Origin: Termitomyces sp. T153
Taxonomy: Eukaryota > Basidiomycota > Agaricomycetes > Agaricales > Lyophyllaceae
Length of the DNA: 64,000 nt
Assembly: GCA_018296165.2 (NCBI GenBank)
Contig: JACKQL020000066.1
Coordinates: 231,899-295,898, forward strand
Direction of reading: 5' to 3'
Positions 61,389-64,000 of the stretch are shown one piece after another. The first letter of the stretch is position 1. Every line of letters starts with the position of its first letter. A program made the position numbers and the translations under genes. The notes beneath the pieces are model-generated. The model was not told where the DNA came from and searched no databases. It saw nothing but the letters and a program-made list of their open reading frames with translations.

Positions 61389-62560
61389 TGTCACGACCCA
61401 TACCCTGGACCCCCGCACGTCGTCCAGCAACCTCCCGTTCCCCAAAAACCCCGATGCTCCGCTGAACTTCCGCCCATGCCCCATGCCTATTTCAATTAGC
61501 CCCGACACACCCTCGGCTAACTCTGACGCCTCCCCGGCTAACTCTGACAGCCCCCTGGCCAACTTTGACACCTTTCCTGCAGCCACTGACACTTACCCAG
61601 GATCTCCTGAACCCCGAGAACCACCCCTGCTGTTCCCAATCTTTGCCACCCATCATCAACTCAACACCCTGGCTCCTCCGACCCATTCCAGAGTGTCACA
61701 ACAACCTCGGGGTGACCCACATTCCCAAATGATCCCATCAACATATCAATGTGGCCCAACCCTTGATCGCAACCAACACCCACCAACTCCGTCGAGCTCC
61801 GCCAAGCCCCGCCGCCACAGCCGACATACTCCAAAGTTCTCCAGTAGTCAGTATATAAGATGTCGAGTAGCTCTTTGTACTCTAGTCTTGATGTTACCTA
61901 CCTATTGTTAATGTTTCCTATGGTCTGATTGTTTTCTTTCTCATGTTCTGTGTTCCATGTCTTGTTTTCCTTACTCTCAGTCTCCTGGTCCTATCTCAGT
62001 CTCCTGGTCTTGTCTTGTCTCCATTTTGTTATCATTCTCATTATTGTTTTGTATCTCCGCTCAAATCCATTCTTGTTCCATCTTGACCTCATTTCAGTTC
62101 GTCCGATGCTGTCTCGGTGACTCCGTCTGGCCGTTGTGTCCAAGTCTTCCCCAACCTTAACAACCTCACAAACTCTGCGATTACGATTATGAACCCCGAC
62201 ACTCTTTCACCAGATCCAAACCTCACTCTTTGCTTGGTTCTGGACTCCATCAACCCCAATTGATCTTCCATCAAACCCCGGCTCCGCTCCCATTGATTGT
62301 GCAGCCTTCCACCCCTTCACGTCCGCAAATCTCCCATACGGTCTTCTGCCTGAACTCTGCCAAGCCCATCCCATTTCCTTGCAATCTGACTTCTCCGGAT
62401 CCCCCTGGACCTGTTCAGGTCACATCCCACCGACTATCTGCACAAGCAATCAGTGTCCAGAACGCTTTTGAGTGTCCGGTTGCTAGTGCAAGGGGATCAC
62501 ACCCGCCTAGTAAGGACTTGCCTAGTGCAGCTGAGCCCCCGTGGTCAGCAGAACCTGACA
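61389..62560 (+). mobile_element. LTR, well preserved, CpG-rich
   Basis: Starts TGTCACGACCC, ends acctgaca, about 1172 bases, framed by TG...CA as LTRs are. A TATATAA lies at 61852-61858 with a T/C-rich stretch downstream, as expected for an LTR promoter. Its 3' half aligns by eye with 1-482. CpG is abundant, in contrast to the left copy and to the flanking island, so this copy is younger or less methylated. It is followed by an internal region, so it is probably the 5' LTR of an element that runs off the window. Confidence 0.65.
61852..61858 (+). promoter_or_regulatory. TATA box inside the LTR
   Basis: TATATAA, about 460 bases into the LTR, in the position expected for U3/R start. Confidence 0.5.
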
Positions 62561-64000
62561 TAACATCAAGACTATACCTTACCCTGTCCATGATGCCCAC
62601 ACTATCTCCGCACACACGATCAAATAACTCCGATGTCTATGGTCTACCTGTGCCTGGAAACCCTTATGATTCATATGGCCCTGCCCAATTTGCCGAGGCA
62701 CATTGAGTCGCGGATCTGACACCAAACGTCCCCTCCGCTCTGGTTACATCCCTACAATGGCTCCCCCCATGGACACCCTCCCCAACCCACACCCAACCTC
62801 GAACCCCTCATGCAGACTGTCAAATCATCTCCCACCCCACCCTTACCCCCTCCGCCAACTCCGTTCCCTCGCACAAAGTTGACCCCGACGTCACCCAAAG
62901 AACAGCATTCTAAAAACCTGGCGACCATCCGACCAAATGAGCGACACTGTCTCCGGCACCACGCCAACCCTCCGACAAACCACAATGCCAACTCGCCGCG
63001 AAACAGTCACCCATTGTGCAAAGGATTGCCAGCCACAATGAGACCACTGAGAATGCGCTTCCCCGAAGCCTGCCTGTGGATCCACCAACCCACTAGCAAC
63101 TCTGCAGACTGACGAATACGACTAATCACCAACAACATTACCGAACCCTACTACTGACCACCCGACCCTCACCACGATCACCCCCGAGGAACTACACCCT
63201 CTGACAATTAGCCCCAAAATCACCAAAATCAAGCTCAACCCAACAACCCCAACAACAGAGCAAGAACCCCAGACCTGGGCTATGCTCCAACCCCAGAACC
63301 TGCTTCCGGTCAGTTGGGGACCTCAGTCAACTTGGCCGTCACCTCCGCTCAACAAATGAAGGGGCCCCGACACCTCTGACCTGACCCCAACAACCCCAGA
63401 ACAAGACCAAGACATCCCCAAGCTTCTAGATGGTCAGGAAAAGAATGGCTACGCACCTCCACCCCGCTGCCCAAAGCACAGCCCCAAAGTTAACGAGGAG
63501 AACCACGGCACCCCAACTCTCGACAAGGGACAACTCCGGACCACGCCGCTATTTCAACACCTACTCCCACACAATCCAAAACCCCCGACATTGTGGACCC
63601 TTGATGCGGACCCTCCCCGCATGCCACTCCCAAACCTAAACTCCACCACCAGACTCTGCCACCTCCCACAAAGGAACCCCCAGCATAGGAGCCACTCCAA
63701 ACTAACTATAGGAAAAAGGACCCTATATGAAGTAGTTCCCCTAAGTACTCTAAATTCGCTGACATGTTTATATAAGGGAGGGAGAAGCCCCACCATCATC
63801 CAGAGAATGTCGATCAGCCGTTCAAGCAACCTGACGACCCAAAGGGCACATGCTCCGATATCCTTAAAGGACCTCCCCCACCTGGCTCAACGACCCAAAC
63901 AACCCCGCGCTGGCCCAAAACTGCCTGACCCACCCCTCTGACCCACTCCAAACCCCTCGACGCAGCTCCGGACCCTGGCAACACAACTCCAGGGCCTCTG
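62561..64000 (+). mobile_element. Internal or nested part of the LTR element, C/A-rich
   Basis: Follows the LTR and continues past the window edge. No long reading frame; stops break every frame. The strand is strongly biased to C and A. A second TATATAA at 63769-63775 suggests that another LTR may be nested here. No gag or pol motif recognised. Confidence 0.4.

Noticed and set aside
1..64000. CRISPR array, bacterial operon or prophage
   Set aside because: No spaced identical repeats or ribosome-binding sites; all confident genes have spliceosomal introns or fungal family identity.

Overview
The window looks like nuclear DNA of a mushroom-forming basidiomycete (Agaricomycetes). Almost every gene is split by introns of about 50-60 nt. 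The gene set fits that group: PAH-inducible-type P450s, a cerato-platanin, DUF6699 proteins, an F-box protein with LRR-like repeats, an SRPK-like kinase, a fungal CNNM/Mam3 transporter and an EGF/furin-like membrane protein. No bacterial or viral gene organisation is seen.

Layout. 1-3844 is a decayed transposon block: part of one LTR, a broken internal region, then a polypurine tract and a second, different LTR. 4385-12133 holds two tandem cytochrome P450 paralogues (minus strand) facing a secreted CrtC/Diels-Alderase-like protein (plus strand). This is the only part that looks like a small metabolic cluster. 12894-16383 has two DUF6699 paralogues. 17302-35412 carries calcipressin, a CCDC124/Lso2-type ribosome factor, a glyoxalase-like protein, a carboxypeptidase Y-like peptidase, an HMG-box factor, an unknown disordered-tail protein, a small single-pass membrane protein and a PP2C phosphatase. 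36016-50356 carries a cysteine-rich EGF/furin-like membrane protein with an in-frame stop, an SRPK-like kinase, an intron-containing tRNA-Leu(CAA), a CNNM/Mam3 protein divergent from TRM2, a cerato-platanin and an F-box protein. From about 50.4 kb to the end is transposon territory: a CpG-poor island with relics of a zinc-finger/HECT-like gene and a DDE integrase-core gene, then at 61389 a better preserved CpG-rich LTR of the same family as the fragment at the left edge.

How it fits together. The central 46 kb is a normal gene-dense fungal region, mostly housekeeping, signalling and secreted proteins. It is bounded on both sides by repeats that have lost most CpG dinucleotides, the usual trace of cytosine methylation followed by deamination. 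Four introns use GC instead of GT at the donor. I did not find a clear new defence or mobile system. The best leads are the P450/Diels-Alderase-like trio, the nonsense codon in the EGF-like receptor gene and the integrase/HECT-like relic pair.

Exon structures were spliced by eye; start codons and exon edges are estimates unless stated.
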